Source: Anaerolineae bacterium
GTDB lineage: Bacteria > Chloroflexota > Anaerolineae > Promineifilales > Promineifilaceae
Length of the DNA stretch: 64,000 bases
Direction of reading: 5' to 3'
Assembly (NCBI GenBank): GCA_023384415.1
Contig: JAHDWJ010000008.1
Location: 124,001 to 188,000, forward strand
Part shown: one piece after another, positions 46,741 through 55,804 of the stretch
Layout: the number at the start of each line of letters is the position of its first letter
How positions within the stretch are numbered: the first letter of the stretch is position 1
Notes under the pieces: generated by a model
What the model was told of the DNA's origin: nothing
The model's input: the letters and a program-made list of their open reading frames with translations, nothing else
Database searches by the model: none
Program-made: the position numbers and the translations under genes

Positions 46741-46906
46741 GGTAATGGGTGACTCTACTGAAAAAAGGTCGCGCGGAGACGCGAAGGCGCAAAGTTACCA
46801 AAGAAACATTCGTGTTAATTCGTGAAATTCGTGGCTTCTTTCAGTGGATTCATTGGTGAATTAGTGAACTGGCGAACAGCTAAATAACAATTCCCCCATT
46901 TACCCA

Positions 46907-48313
46907 TTAACCATTCTCTTGAACCTGGCGGACAAGCTGCATTAAAGCGTCAAACTCCCGGTGAAACCCTTTAATAATCTGCTCCGGGTCTGGCACGAGA
47001 CCGGCATCGGTGGCAACTCCCAACTGCACTTCCCCGGCATAGCTGATAATGCTTACCCCCAACCCCAAATGACCGCTCTGGGGCACCCAAAACATGATGT
47101 TTTTTAGCGGCACCCCGGCCAGATAAATCGTCTCCCGGGGGCCGGGTACATTGGTCATCACCGCCGTCGCTTTAGCCCCAAAAAGGGAGAGGGCTAAATT
47201 TTCTATTTCCGCCGGGGCCATGCCAATGGCGTTGAGCAGACCAAAGGCAACCACCGGCTCGGCTGACTCTTTGAGTTCATCCATGCGCCGCTTGAGTTCG
47301 CGCAGCCGGTCCAGGGGGTCGGCAATGCCGATGGGCAGGGAGAGGAAGACCAGGCCAAATTTGTTGCCAAATTCGATGGGGCCATCCAGCGGCCGCAAAT
47401 TAACCGGTATCGTCGCCCGAAAATTAACCCCTTTCACCCGCTCCCCTCGCTTCCGCATATAGCGACGCAGCCCCCCGGTCACCGCCGTAATCAGAACATC
47501 ATTGACCGTCCCTTCGGTCACTTTGCCGATGGCTTTGACATCGGCCAGGGGGATCGGTTTAGACCAGGCCGCTTTTTTGATGACCCCCAACTCTCCTTTA
47601 AACGGCGTGGGAGGATCGGGCAGGCGCAGGGTGAGCTTGCCCAGGGCTGAGGCCCCACTGGCCCCTAGTTTGGCAATATCCATGAGCCGGTTGGGGTCCC
47701 GGAACGTCTCTAAACTTTCCTGCATGAGGGTTTCGCTGATTTTTTGGGTGGAGCGCGCGGCCGCTAACACTGGTGAAAAAAGAGTCGCCAACACCCCCTT
47801 CCCTTCCCGGTGGCGCACTTCTGGCGGCTCCGGGTCTGGGGCATCCGGCTCACTGTCCGTCAGCGAAAGCAGCACCCGCACCAGGGCAATGCCATCAGCA
47901 ATACAATGGTGCAGCCGCCCAATGAGCACCGAGCCACCCTGATACTGTTCCACCAGATGAAACTGCCACAGCGGCTTACTAAAATCCATGGGGGTACTCA
48001 TCAAATTGCTGACCACCTCTTGCAGAGCAGCCTGATTGCCCGGGGCCGGCAGAGCCATCCGCTGCACATGGGCGCGCATGTCAAAGCGGGTATCTTCTTC
48101 CCAATAAGCTGCCCCCATCGAGGAACTGGGCTGAATCACCTTTTGGCGAAAGCGGGGATAAATAATAAACCGCTTCTCCAGCGTTTCTACCAGCCGGTCA
48201 TAAGAGAGTGGTTCGGCAAAAGTAATAATGCCGGTAATCATCATTAAATTGGTTGGGTCTTCCATGCGGAGCCAGGCGGTATCAACACTGGACATTCGTT
48301 CGCGGCGGGCCAT
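46907..48313 (-). CDS. Wax ester synthase/diacylglycerol acyltransferase (WS/DGAT)
   Basis: The ATG at 48313 follows AGGAG and gives 468 residues. The catalytic motif HHCIADG (His-His-x3-Asp-Gly) is near residues 134-140. The N-terminal condensation-domain pattern (MSSVDTAWLRMEDPTNLM) and the C-terminal NVPGPRETIYLAG motif are standard for the family. It esterifies acyl-CoA to fatty alcohols or diacylglycerol to form storage lipids, usually at the membrane or lipid-body surface. It stands alone on the minus strand. Confidence 0.92.
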   Translation of the reverse strand: MARRERMSSVDTAWLRMEDPTNLMMITGIITFAEPLSYDRLVETLEKRFIIYPRFRQKVIQPSSSMGAAYWEEDTRFDMRAHVQRMALPAPGNQAALQEVVSNLMSTPMDFSKPLWQFHLVEQYQGGSVLIGRLHHCIADGIALVRVLLSLTDSEPDAPDPEPPEVRHREGKGVLATLFSPVLAAARSTQKISETLMQESLETFRDPNRLMDIAKLGASGASALGKLTLRLPDPPTPFKGELGVIKKAAWSKPIPLADVKAIGKVTEGTVNDVLITAVTGGLRRYMRKRGERVKGVNFRATIPVNLRPLDGPIEFGNKFGLVFLSLPIGIADPLDRLRELKRRMDELKESAEPVVAFGLLNAIGMAPAEIENLALSLFGAKATAVMTNVPGPRETIYLAGVPLKNIMFWVPQSGHLGLGVSIISYAGEVQLGVATDAGLVPDPEQIIKGFHREFDALMQLVRQVQENG

Positions 48314-48427
48314 CTTTTTTCTCCTGAACAAAAATGAGGGCAACAGGCTAAACATAGAAATAAGTATAACCCAATTTCTATCCTCTGTCGTAATCCCAAT
48401 CGTGATCGTTGTCGTCATTCGATTCAA

Positions 48428-48588
48428 CCAGCCTCAATCTGAAACCTGGGGCAGGGGTGGGACAGGCGGGCAACCATCTGCGTCAAGCGGTGCAACTTTA
48501 TTCCCGCCTGTCTCACCCCCGTTTTCGTTCCTATCTGAAACCTACAGGCGGGCAACCATCTGCATCAAGCGATTCAACCTTATTCCCG
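48428..48588. repeat. Partial, rearranged MITE modules
   Basis: One full palindromic module (GGGGTGGGACAGGCGGG ... its complement, roughly 48464-48530) and a second one missing its outer arm (48543-48588). The modules are relatives of those in the MITE at 31904-32136. No clear ends or target duplication are seen. Confidence 0.65.
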
Positions 48589-48796
48589 CAATTCTCAATT
48601 TAAGACCCGTCGTAGGGGTGGGACAGGCGGGCAACTATCTGCGTCAAGCGGTTCAACTTTATTCCCGCCTGTCTCACCCCCGTTGCCCTGTTTTAGATAA
48701 ATCGGGGCGAGACAGGTGGGAACTGAATGGTCCCGTTTGACCAAAATCCTGGCCCACCTGTCCCGCCCTACAGCCATTTCAGGGCAAATTGAGAAT
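48589..48796. mobile_element. MITE-like element, second copy, inverted relative to the first
   Basis: It starts CAATTCTCAATTT (48589) and ends AAATTGAGAAT (48796). It contains the same two palindromic modules as the element at 31904-32136 but in reverse order and orientation. The right terminal repeat has diverged at its outer edge and no target duplication is evident, because it abuts a truncated module on the left. Confidence 0.75.
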
Positions 48797-48840
48797 GGTT
48801 GGCTTCGATGACGGTAACAGATACGATTACAAATCAGGCA

Positions 48841-48898
48841 ACAAAACGCCCTATCCCAGGATTCGCCGAAGCTACTACAGGGGATAGGGCTGTTTTGT
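48841..48898. repeat. Long stem-loop, 17 bp with one bulge
   Basis: ACAAAAC and GCCCTATCCC pair with GGGATAGGGC and GTTTTGT around a 23-base loop. It may be a terminator of a lost transcript, a small RNA, or another mobile repeat. The stretch from here to 49162 has no convincing gene. Confidence 0.5.
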
Positions 48899-49162
48899 GT
48901 ATGCCCGGTGAGAGTGAACCCACCGGCCAGGAACAGGTCACGCCATTCTTTTACGCCGCGGCTGGTGTCAAACAGGCAGACATCTGGCTTTACTGGCAGG
49001 GGAATACTGTAAAAATGTGGGGCACCAGGCGAAACCCGATATTGTTGCTCAAACTGGGGGGAGCAGGATTGCTGCAGATCGCTAAGGACACATTCTTACA
49101 TATGTACGCAGTAATACGGGTTTACTTCGGTAGCCCGCTTAAACAGTCCACTCGCCATGTTG

Positions 49163-49621
49163 TTACCGGGTCTGCTGCATGGCAACAAAGGCAAGCTGCT
49201 GCAACTCTTTGACATAGATTGGGTGGAGCAGCCGGCTGGCAAGCCACCGCTCCAACTTCCCCAGAATACCAGGACGAGCTTTTATTTCCGTTGCAATGGT
49301 TACATACGAGTGGCGTCCATCGTCGCGGGGATCCACCGTGAAGGTTGTCGCAGCGCCCGTATCCAGGTCAGTTTCTACCAACACCCGGCCTGGCTCTGGC
49401 TCGGTGACTGCGGCACGAAAGGTCCGCACCTGACCCATTAGCCGCATTTGAAACTGAATCTCCGTGCCGGCGCCAACACCACCTTTCTCAACAGTCAATG
49501 AAACAAAGTGTGGCTTGGGGAGAATGTGGGGATGCCCTTGATTATAATCGGCGATGATCGCATAGACTTGCTGAACCGAAGCTGGTATCAATTGCGAAGC
49601 AACAACAAGGTGACTGGTCAT
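49163..49621 (-). CDS. SRPBCC-family (polyketide cyclase/START-like) protein
   Basis: 152 residues, with GAGGT before the ATG. The pattern VASQLIPASVQQVYAIIADY at the start and a C-terminal helix ERWLASRLLHPIYVKELQQL are typical of the SRPBCC hydrophobic-pocket fold. Such proteins bind or modify small hydrophobic ligands; no specific function can be assigned. It is monocistronic. Confidence 0.75.
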   Translation of the reverse strand: MTSHLVVASQLIPASVQQVYAIIADYNQGHPHILPKPHFVSLTVEKGGVGAGTEIQFQMRLMGQVRTFRAAVTEPEPGRVLVETDLDTGAATTFTVDPRDDGRHSYVTIATEIKARPGILGKLERWLASRLLHPIYVKELQQLAFVAMQQTR

Positions 49622-49840
49622 GGTTTACCTCTTGCGTTTTCATCCATTGGGCAAACAGAGAGAAAGATTTACGCCCAAGAGGGATAGTATAAAAATAGCC
49701 ATACTGCTGTTAGTTCTTTCCTTACCTGTGGTATGCAGATAACTGGGCAATGGTGTTTTTTGTGCTGGCCCCTGGAGATTATACCCCCAATAGGATTGGG
49801 TATTATACTGCCAACGGTCATAAACTGACATATTCAGTGA

Positions 49841-49889
49841 GACTGGAGACTCGAGATTAACCAGTCCCCAGTCTCCAGTCTCTACTCTC
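49841..49889. repeat. Heptad tract that is also an inverted repeat
   Basis: Seven-base units (GACTGGA, GACTCGA, GATTAAC, CAGTCCC, CAGTCTC, CAGTCTC, TACTCTC) run through a 13-bp inverted repeat: GAGACTGGAGACT pairs with AGTCTCCAGTCTC. It lies in the 486-bp gap between the SRPBCC gene and the LacI promoter. The gap otherwise shows no gene. Confidence 0.6.
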
Positions 49890-50024
49890 CAACTGGAATG
49901 TCACTTTATGACCACGATGGGTATAAATAGCTGAACGCGGCACGGTCAGGAGGCAGGCCACAGCGGATGGGGGTGTTTTTTAATCCTTGAGCCTTAATTG
50001 TCAAAATAGCCAGGAAAATTCATC

Positions 50025-50054
50025 TTGACACTATTTCTATGTTTATGTTATAGT
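50025..50054 (+). promoter_or_regulatory. Sigma-70-type promoter of the LacI gene
   Basis: TTGACA (50025-50030) and TATAGT (50049-50054) are separated by 18 bp. The start point would fall in the operator just downstream, as for a self-repressed gene. Confidence 0.75.
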
Positions 50055-50058
50055 CTAA

Positions 50059-50082
50059 GCGAACGTTCGCCCGAACGTTCGC
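50059..50082 (+). promoter_or_regulatory. Tandem palindromic LacI-family operators
   Basis: GCGAACGTTCGC (50059-50070) is immediately followed by CCGAACGTTCGC (50071-50082). The core CGAACGTTCG is a perfect palindrome with a central CG, the hallmark of LacI-family operators. Sited between the -10 and the start codon, binding would block transcription of lacI and the operon after it. Confidence 0.8.
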
Positions 50083-50107
50083 CCTTGACGAAAAAGGAAG
50101 ATAATCC

Positions 50108-51130
50108 ATGAGCCGAGTAACTTTGAAAGATGTGGCGGCCAAAGCTGGGGTCAGCTATCAGACGGTTTCCAAAGTGCTAAACGGCCAGATGCAAGTAGCA
50201 GAAGAGACGGAGGCGCGCATCTGGCAGACGATCACTGACCTTGATTATCGGCCGAATGTGAGTGCCCGCAATTTACGCACGCAGGCCAGCAATTTACTGG
50301 GCCATGCTTTACCTGGTGATGCTGCTCAGGCTTATCACCCTATCCTGGTCCAGTTTATGATCAGTGTTGCCAACGCCGCTGAACAGCAAGGGTACCATTT
50401 GCTCAGTTTTGTAACTGGGAACAATGATTTCTATGACCACCAGGCGTATGATCAACTGTATGCCCGCAACCAGGTAGCTGGTTTTATTCTCTCTAACACG
50501 ACGCAAAATGATCCACGTATTCCTTATCTGCTAGAGCGGGTGATTCCCTTCTGTTCTTTTGGTCGAGCTAACGATGCCTGGGATTTTTGCTGGGTAGATG
50601 TAGATGGTCAACATGGCATTGAGTTGGCGGCATCTCACCTGCTTGATTTGGGGCATCAACGGATTGGCTTTATCACCTGGCCCGAAGGTTCCCAAACGGG
50701 ATGGTACCGGGAGCAAGGGTATTTGCTGACGTTGCAAGCGGCAGGGGTTGCCGTTGATCCGCAGTGGATTACCCGGGGGAATAATTCAGCTCAGGTTGGG
50801 GCACGGGCCATGAGTCAACTTCTGGCTTTGCCCGCGGCCGCACGGCCTACAGCGGTTATCTGTGTCAGTGATTTGATGGCCATCGGGGCGATGAACGCAA
50901 TCGCGGCCGCAGGTCTGAACGTTGGTCAGGACATCGCTGTTACCGGCTTTGATGATATTCCCATGGTTGAATACCTGCACACCCCTCTCACCAGTGTGCG
51001 CCAGCCCATCCAGGAAATCGGCCATTATGTAGTTGATCTGGTTATCAGACAGATTCGTGGCCTACCGATTGAGCAAAAAGGGGTTTTGTTTAAGCCCGAA
51101 CTGGTCATTCGGGCCTCAAGCCACACCTGA
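50108..51130 (+). CDS. LacI-family transcriptional repressor
   Basis: 340 residues. The LacI helix-turn-helix and hinge are clear (VTLKDVAAKAGVSYQTVSKV, then RPNVSARNLR), followed by a periplasmic-binding-protein-like sugar domain (CWVDVDGQHGIELAASHL, VTGFDDIPMVEYLHTPLTSV). AAAAAGGAAG serves as ribosome binding site. It heads the glycoside phosphorolysis locus and probably represses it, relieved by the imported sugar or its phosphate. Self-control is suggested by the tandem operators overlapping its start point. Confidence 0.93.
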   Translation: MSRVTLKDVAAKAGVSYQTVSKVLNGQMQVAEETEARIWQTITDLDYRPNVSARNLRTQASNLLGHALPGDAAQAYHPILVQFMISVANAAEQQGYHLLSFVTGNNDFYDHQAYDQLYARNQVAGFILSNTTQNDPRIPYLLERVIPFCSFGRANDAWDFCWVDVDGQHGIELAASHLLDLGHQRIGFITWPEGSQTGWYREQGYLLTLQAAGVAVDPQWITRGNNSAQVGARAMSQLLALPAAARPTAVICVSDLMAIGAMNAIAAAGLNVGQDIAVTGFDDIPMVEYLHTPLTSVRQPIQEIGHYVVDLVIRQIRGLPIEQKGVLFKPELVIRASSHT

Positions 51131-51213
51131 CAAGTCAGCAAGCGTTCAAGAAAAAGGTTTGTGGTTTACCAGGCTATTCTTATAAACCATTATCTGAACC
51201 TCATAGAGGAGTT

Positions 51214-54060
51214 ATGCCACTCAAAGCAGTTATTTTTGATCTGGATGGTGTGATCACCGATACAGCCGAATACCACTTTTTAGGCTGGAAACGTCTGGCT
51301 GAGGAAGAGGGGCTGACCTTCACCCGCGAGGATAATGAACATCTGCGTGGTGTCTCCCGGCGGGAATCTCTGAACCTGCTCTTGAAAGGGCGGGTGGTTA
51401 GTGAGGAGATGGCCCAGGCGATGATGGCCCGCAAAAACAGCTATTACGCCGCCATGATTGAACAGGTGACGCCGGCTGATTTGTTGCCCGGTGTGACTGA
51501 TTTATTGGCCCAACTAGACGCGGCCGCTATCCCTTATGCTATCGCCTCAGCCAGTAAAAATGCCCATGATGTTTGCCAGCGGCTGGGGATTGCTTCCCGG
51601 TTAGCGGCCCTGGCTGATGGGAACAGCGTCAGCCGTCCCAAACCCGCCCCAGATTTATTTCGTTACGCGGCCGCGCAGCTCAATCAGCTCCCCCACCATT
51701 GTCTGGTCATTGAGGACGCGGCCGCAGGAATTCAAGCTGCTTTAGCGGCGGGAATGCCAGCTCTGGCTCTAGGGCCAACTGCCCGGTTCCAAGAACTCCC
51801 CCCCTTGTTTGCTCGCTGTGACAGTTTAGACGGCCTCACCCTGGACAGACTGCAAGCTTTGACCCAAACAGATATCGGTTGGGTGGTAGAACAAAATGGG
51901 TTTGATCCTGACCGGCAGCACCATTTGGAAACCGTATTTACCGCGGGTAACGGCTACTTTGCCAGCCGGGGAACATTAGAAGAGGGGTACCCTGGCGAGA
52001 CATCCCTCACCTTTGCCCACGGGCTATTTGATGACATGCCCATCTCGTTCACCGAATTGGTCAACTTACCCAACTGGTTGGAGTTAACCATCACTATAGA
52101 TGGGCACCCTTTCCGCCTGGATCAAGGGGAAATCCATTATTTTCAGCGCACGTTACAACTGCGTCACGGCCTTTTGCGACGGGTCGTGCGCTGGCAAGCT
52201 CCTCACGGGGTCATTCTTGATCTGACTTTTGAGCGGTTTATCAGTTATGCCCAGGAGCATATTGGAGCGATTCGCCTGCTGGTTACACCCATTAACCGTT
52301 CTTGCCAGGTGACGGTTGCAACGGGAATCAATGGGCATGTTGCCAACGAGAATTTGCTCCACTGGCATCATTTAGAACAAGGTGTGGCTGAGGGAGCGAC
52401 AGTCTGGCTTCACAGTCGAACCCGCCACACTCAGATGGAATTGGCCGCGGCTGCCACTCTCACCAGCAGTGCCACTACCACCCCCACAGTTCAGACCTGC
52501 CCCGGACAGCCAGGTTTACAGTTGAGCGAACGCCTTGCTCCCAGCCAGACATTACAGGTAGACAAACTGGTCAGCTACGCCATCAGCCGGGATCAGACCG
52601 ACAATGCCGCTGAGGTGCGGCCGCGTGCCCTGACTTATCTGGCTGGCCAAAATTATGACAGCCTCAAAGTCGCCCATGTCAATAGCTGGCATCAGGTGTG
52701 GGACGACGCCGATGTCATCATTGAAGGGGATGATGAGGCCCAACAAGCCATTCGTTTCAGCCTATTCCAACTTATCGCGGCCGCGCCCCAGCATGATGAT
52801 CGGGTTAGCATTGGGGCCAAAACCCTAAGCGGCTTTGGCTATCGCGGGCATGTCTTTTGGGACACTGAGATATTTATTTTGCCGTTTTTCAGCTACGTCC
52901 TGCCCAAAATCGCCCGCAACTTACTCCACTACCGCTACCATACCCTGCCCGGCGCCCGGCGCAAAGCCCAGGCCAACGGCTTTCGTGGGGCACAATACGC
53001 CTGGGAAAGTGCATCTACCGGGGATGAGGTGACCCCTACCTGGGTGCCTGATTTTTCCGGCAAGGGGTTGGTGCGTATCTGGACAGGGGACATAGAGATT
53101 CACATTTCAGCCGATATTGCTTATGCCCTGGACCAATATTGGCGGGTAACGGGAGATGACGCCTTTATGCGGGATTATGGGGTGGAGATGATTCTGGAGA
53201 CGGCTCGCTTTTGGGGAGATCGGGCCGAGGCGGAGATGGGCGAACAAGGCCGCCAGTATGCTTTCCGGGATGTGATTGGCCCGGATGAGTACCATGATCA
53301 TGTAGATAACAATGCCTACACTAACCGGATGGCGCAATGGCATTTGCAGACAGCCCTGGCGTTGTGGGGCTGGCTGCAGGAAACCTACCCGGAGCACGCG
53401 GCCGCTCTCGGTCAGCGGTTACAACTTACCCCGGACATCCTGCACCATTGGCAAGACGTGATCGATCACGTCATCCTCAACCATGACCCACAAACGGGTC
53501 TCATTCTCCAATTCGACGATTTTTTCCAGCGCAAACCGGTAAATTGGTCCGCTTATGAAGGGCGCACTAAGTCCATGCAATTTCTGCTAGGCATCGAAGA
53601 AGCCAATGCCAGCCAGGTGATCAAACAGGCCGATGTGGTCATGCTCCTCTGTTTGCTGCGGGAGAAATATGATATCCAGACCTGGCAAAAGAACTGGGAC
53701 ACCTACATGCCCCTCACCGATCACAGTTACGGCTCTTCCCTGGGACCGAGCTTCCATGCCTGGGCTGCCTGCGAAATGGATCGTCCAGATGAGGCGTATG
53801 AACATTTTATGCTAGCGGCGCGTGCAGATTTAGGCGACATCCGGGGCAATGCTGCCGAAGGCATTCATGCCGCCTCAGCAGGGGGGATGTGGCAGGCGTT
53901 GGTATTTGGCTTTGCCGGTCTGCGCCTGACCGCCGATGGGTATACCGTGACCCCTCGGCTGCCCCGTCACTGGCGGCGTTTAGCTTTTAAGTTTTATCAA
54001 CAAGGCCAGCCTCGATGGTTAGACATCCGGGCGGAAGGAGGTGAAATAACTGTTCAATAA
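51214..54060 (+). CDS. Beta-phosphoglucomutase fused to GH65 glycoside phosphorylase
   Basis: 948 residues. Residues about 1-215 are a HAD-family beta-phosphoglucomutase: FDLDGVITDTAEYH with Asp9 and Asp11, SRPKPAPDLF, and EDAAAGIQAA. From about 225 to the end is a family 65 hydrolase/phosphorylase (EQNGFDPDRQHHLETVFTAG, WDTEIFILPFFSYV, and the catalytic Glu692 in GPDEYHDH). GH65 enzymes release beta-glucose 1-phosphate from maltose, trehalose, kojibiose or nigerose, and beta-PGM turns it into glucose 6-phosphate. The fusion keeps both steps in one protein. It follows lacI by 83 bp. Which disaccharide is cleaved cannot be read from sequence. Confidence 0.93.
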   Translation: MPLKAVIFDLDGVITDTAEYHFLGWKRLAEEEGLTFTREDNEHLRGVSRRESLNLLLKGRVVSEEMAQAMMARKNSYYAAMIEQVTPADLLPGVTDLLAQLDAAAIPYAIASASKNAHDVCQRLGIASRLAALADGNSVSRPKPAPDLFRYAAAQLNQLPHHCLVIEDAAAGIQAALAAGMPALALGPTARFQELPPLFARCDSLDGLTLDRLQALTQTDIGWVVEQNGFDPDRQHHLETVFTAGNGYFASRGTLEEGYPGETSLTFAHGLFDDMPISFTELVNLPNWLELTITIDGHPFRLDQGEIHYFQRTLQLRHGLLRRVVRWQAPHGVILDLTFERFISYAQEHIGAIRLLVTPINRSCQVTVATGINGHVANENLLHWHHLEQGVAEGATVWLHSRTRHTQMELAAAATLTSSATTTPTVQTCPGQPGLQLSERLAPSQTLQVDKLVSYAISRDQTDNAAEVRPRALTYLAGQNYDSLKVAHVNSWHQVWDDADVIIEGDDEAQQAIRFSLFQLIAAAPQHDDRVSIGAKTLSGFGYRGHVFWDTEIFILPFFSYVLPKIARNLLHYRYHTLPGARRKAQANGFRGAQYAWESASTGDEVTPTWVPDFSGKGLVRIWTGDIEIHISADIAYALDQYWRVTGDDAFMRDYGVEMILETARFWGDRAEAEMGEQGRQYAFRDVIGPDEYHDHVDNNAYTNRMAQWHLQTALALWGWLQETYPEHAAALGQRLQLTPDILHHWQDVIDHVILNHDPQTGLILQFDDFFQRKPVNWSAYEGRTKSMQFLLGIEEANASQVIKQADVVMLLCLLREKYDIQTWQKNWDTYMPLTDHSYGSSLGPSFHAWAACEMDRPDEAYEHFMLAARADLGDIRGNAAEGIHAASAGGMWQALVFGFAGLRLTADGYTVTPRLPRHWRRLAFKFYQQGQPRWLDIRAEGGEITVQ

Positions 54061-54238
54061 ATTCACCAGAAGGAAGTCACAAAGGAATCAGATCGTACAA
54101 AAAGGGGGATAGGATGCAAATGCTTGCCTGACACGCCGCATCTACACCATATCCCCAGGTGTGTACCCACCCCATATTGTATGGGTCAAACACGCCGACG
54201 CAAAATCACCATTCACTTTATAGTGAGGAGAGAGAAAG

Positions 54239-55588
54239 ATGTTACGAAACTATACCTACACTTTGATGGTGCTGTTGTTGGGATTGTTGCTGGCAGCTTG
54301 TGGTGGCAGTGGTAATACAACCAATAATACGGCGGAATCAGCCAACGGTGCGACAAACGATAATACAACCACCGCCTCCGATAATACAGGTGCAGCGACG
54401 GTTGACTGTTTTATGAATGTTGAAGATGGGGCCACGATTACCTTCTCCGGTTGGGGGGATGAAACAGAGCAGCAAATTTATCGCGACTCCATTACCCGCT
54501 TCAAAGAAGTTTGCCCGGCGGTAACGGTTAATTACCAACCCATTCCGGCTGAGTTTGAAACGAAGTTGAAAGCAGCTATGGCCGGGGGTACGGCCCCGGA
54601 TGTGTTCTATGTCAATGATCAATTGATGACCGCTTTCGCCCCCAGCGGGCAGCTTTTACCCCTGGATGGGTATATGACCGAAGCTGGTGTGAGCCGGGAT
54701 GATTTTATCCCTGCGTTACTCACTATTTTTACCCTGAATGGTCAAACCTACGGCCTACCGAAGGATTGGGGGACATTGGGGTTGATTTACCTGCCGGAAG
54801 TGTTCGCGGCCGCAGGGTTGGATGAGCCAACGGCTGATTGGACTTGGGATGATTTGCGTGCGGCCGCGCAAACTATCGCTGCCAATACCGATTTTGGTGG
54901 TTATTGCCAGGGAGCTGACTGGGCCCGCTTCGCCCCCTGGGTCTTCTCTAATGGGGGTGCCTATGCCAGCGATGATTACACCACGGCTACCCTGAATACC
55001 CCAGAAGTAAAGGCAATGGCCCAAATGCAGTTGGAAATGTTTACTGAAGGCAGCCTGGTACGCGCTTCCGATGTGGGGGCAAGTTGGTGTGGGGAAGCGA
55101 TTGGTAAAAAACTGGTCGGGCTGACGTTGGAAGGTGGTTGGATGGTCAATTACATGCGCAATGATTTTGGTGATGTGGAATGGAAAGCCGTTTTGCTGCC
55201 CCAAGGGCCACAAACTCGTGCCGATGTGATCTTCACCAACGCCATTGGGGTGAATGCGTTTACACGCTATCCCGCGGCCGCGGCCGCGTTCACCATCTTC
55301 GTCACGGGTCGCGATAACCAGGCGGCCATCGTTTCCACCGGCTTCGCCTACAGCACCCACCCAGAACAGGTAGCCCTGGTGCAAGATGAAAACGATAAAG
55401 CCATTGCCCAGGGTGGGCTTTTAGACGACACCCGTGTGGCTTACTGGGGACCAAACACCGGCCGCGTGAACGATGCTGTCAGCAAAGCGTTGGAGCGCAT
55501 CTTCCTGGGGGATCAGAGTGTAGACGCGGCGTTTGCCCAGGCCCAAGAAGAGGCTCAGGCCGCTTTGGATGAAGTAGCGAACCAGTAA
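54239..55588 (+). CDS. Sugar ABC transporter substrate-binding lipoprotein
   Basis: 449 residues. The signal peptide ends with the lipobox LLAAC (Cys21), followed by a Thr/Asn-rich linker to about residue 58. The mature part is a family 1 solute-binding protein (ITFSGWGDETEQQIY, AAMAGGTAPDVFYVNDQL, GLPKDWGTLGLIYLPEVF). GGAGAG precedes the ATG. A perfect stem-loop follows at 55714-55746, as often seen after binding-protein genes to let them be expressed above the permeases. Confidence 0.92.
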   Translation: MLRNYTYTLMVLLLGLLLAACGGSGNTTNNTAESANGATNDNTTTASDNTGAATVDCFMNVEDGATITFSGWGDETEQQIYRDSITRFKEVCPAVTVNYQPIPAEFETKLKAAMAGGTAPDVFYVNDQLMTAFAPSGQLLPLDGYMTEAGVSRDDFIPALLTIFTLNGQTYGLPKDWGTLGLIYLPEVFAAAGLDEPTADWTWDDLRAAAQTIAANTDFGGYCQGADWARFAPWVFSNGGAYASDDYTTATLNTPEVKAMAQMQLEMFTEGSLVRASDVGASWCGEAIGKKLVGLTLEGGWMVNYMRNDFGDVEWKAVLLPQGPQTRADVIFTNAIGVNAFTRYPAAAAAFTIFVTGRDNQAAIVSTGFAYSTHPEQVALVQDENDKAIAQGGLLDDTRVAYWGPNTGRVNDAVSKALERIFLGDQSVDAAFAQAQEEAQAALDEVANQ

Positions 55589-55713
55589 AACAAGTACCGG
55601 TTTCAGGATTTCGTGGGGGTTTACGTGATGTGCAATGGGTACGGTTTCTCTGGTCACTTTTCAGGCCGTGCCAACCCCCTGAATTCCCCAAAGCCACCTA
55701 CGTTATGGGTTGA

Positions 55714-55746
55714 AGATTGGTTCAATCTCAGAGATTGAACCAATCT
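55714..55746 (+). terminator. Perfect stem-loop after the binding-protein gene
   Basis: AGATTGGTTCAATCTC is followed, after one base, by its exact complement. There is no T-run, so it is more likely an mRNA-stabilising or partial-termination hairpin than a full terminator. Confidence 0.6.
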
Positions 55747-55804
55747 AACCCCGGGTTTCTGACTGCGCCACCTGTCAGGAGTGACGCAATCCAGGGAGGT
55801 TCCT

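Noticed and set aside
48799..49212. 137-codon plus-strand frame after the MITE copy
   Set aside because: It begins at TTG without a ribosome binding site, runs through the long stem-loop, overlaps the end of the SRPBCC gene on the other strand and has no domain-like composition.
49640..49831. 63-codon minus-strand frame upstream of the LacI promoter
   Set aside because: No ribosome binding site, and its sequence is AT-rich spacer with a repeat; no family resemblance.
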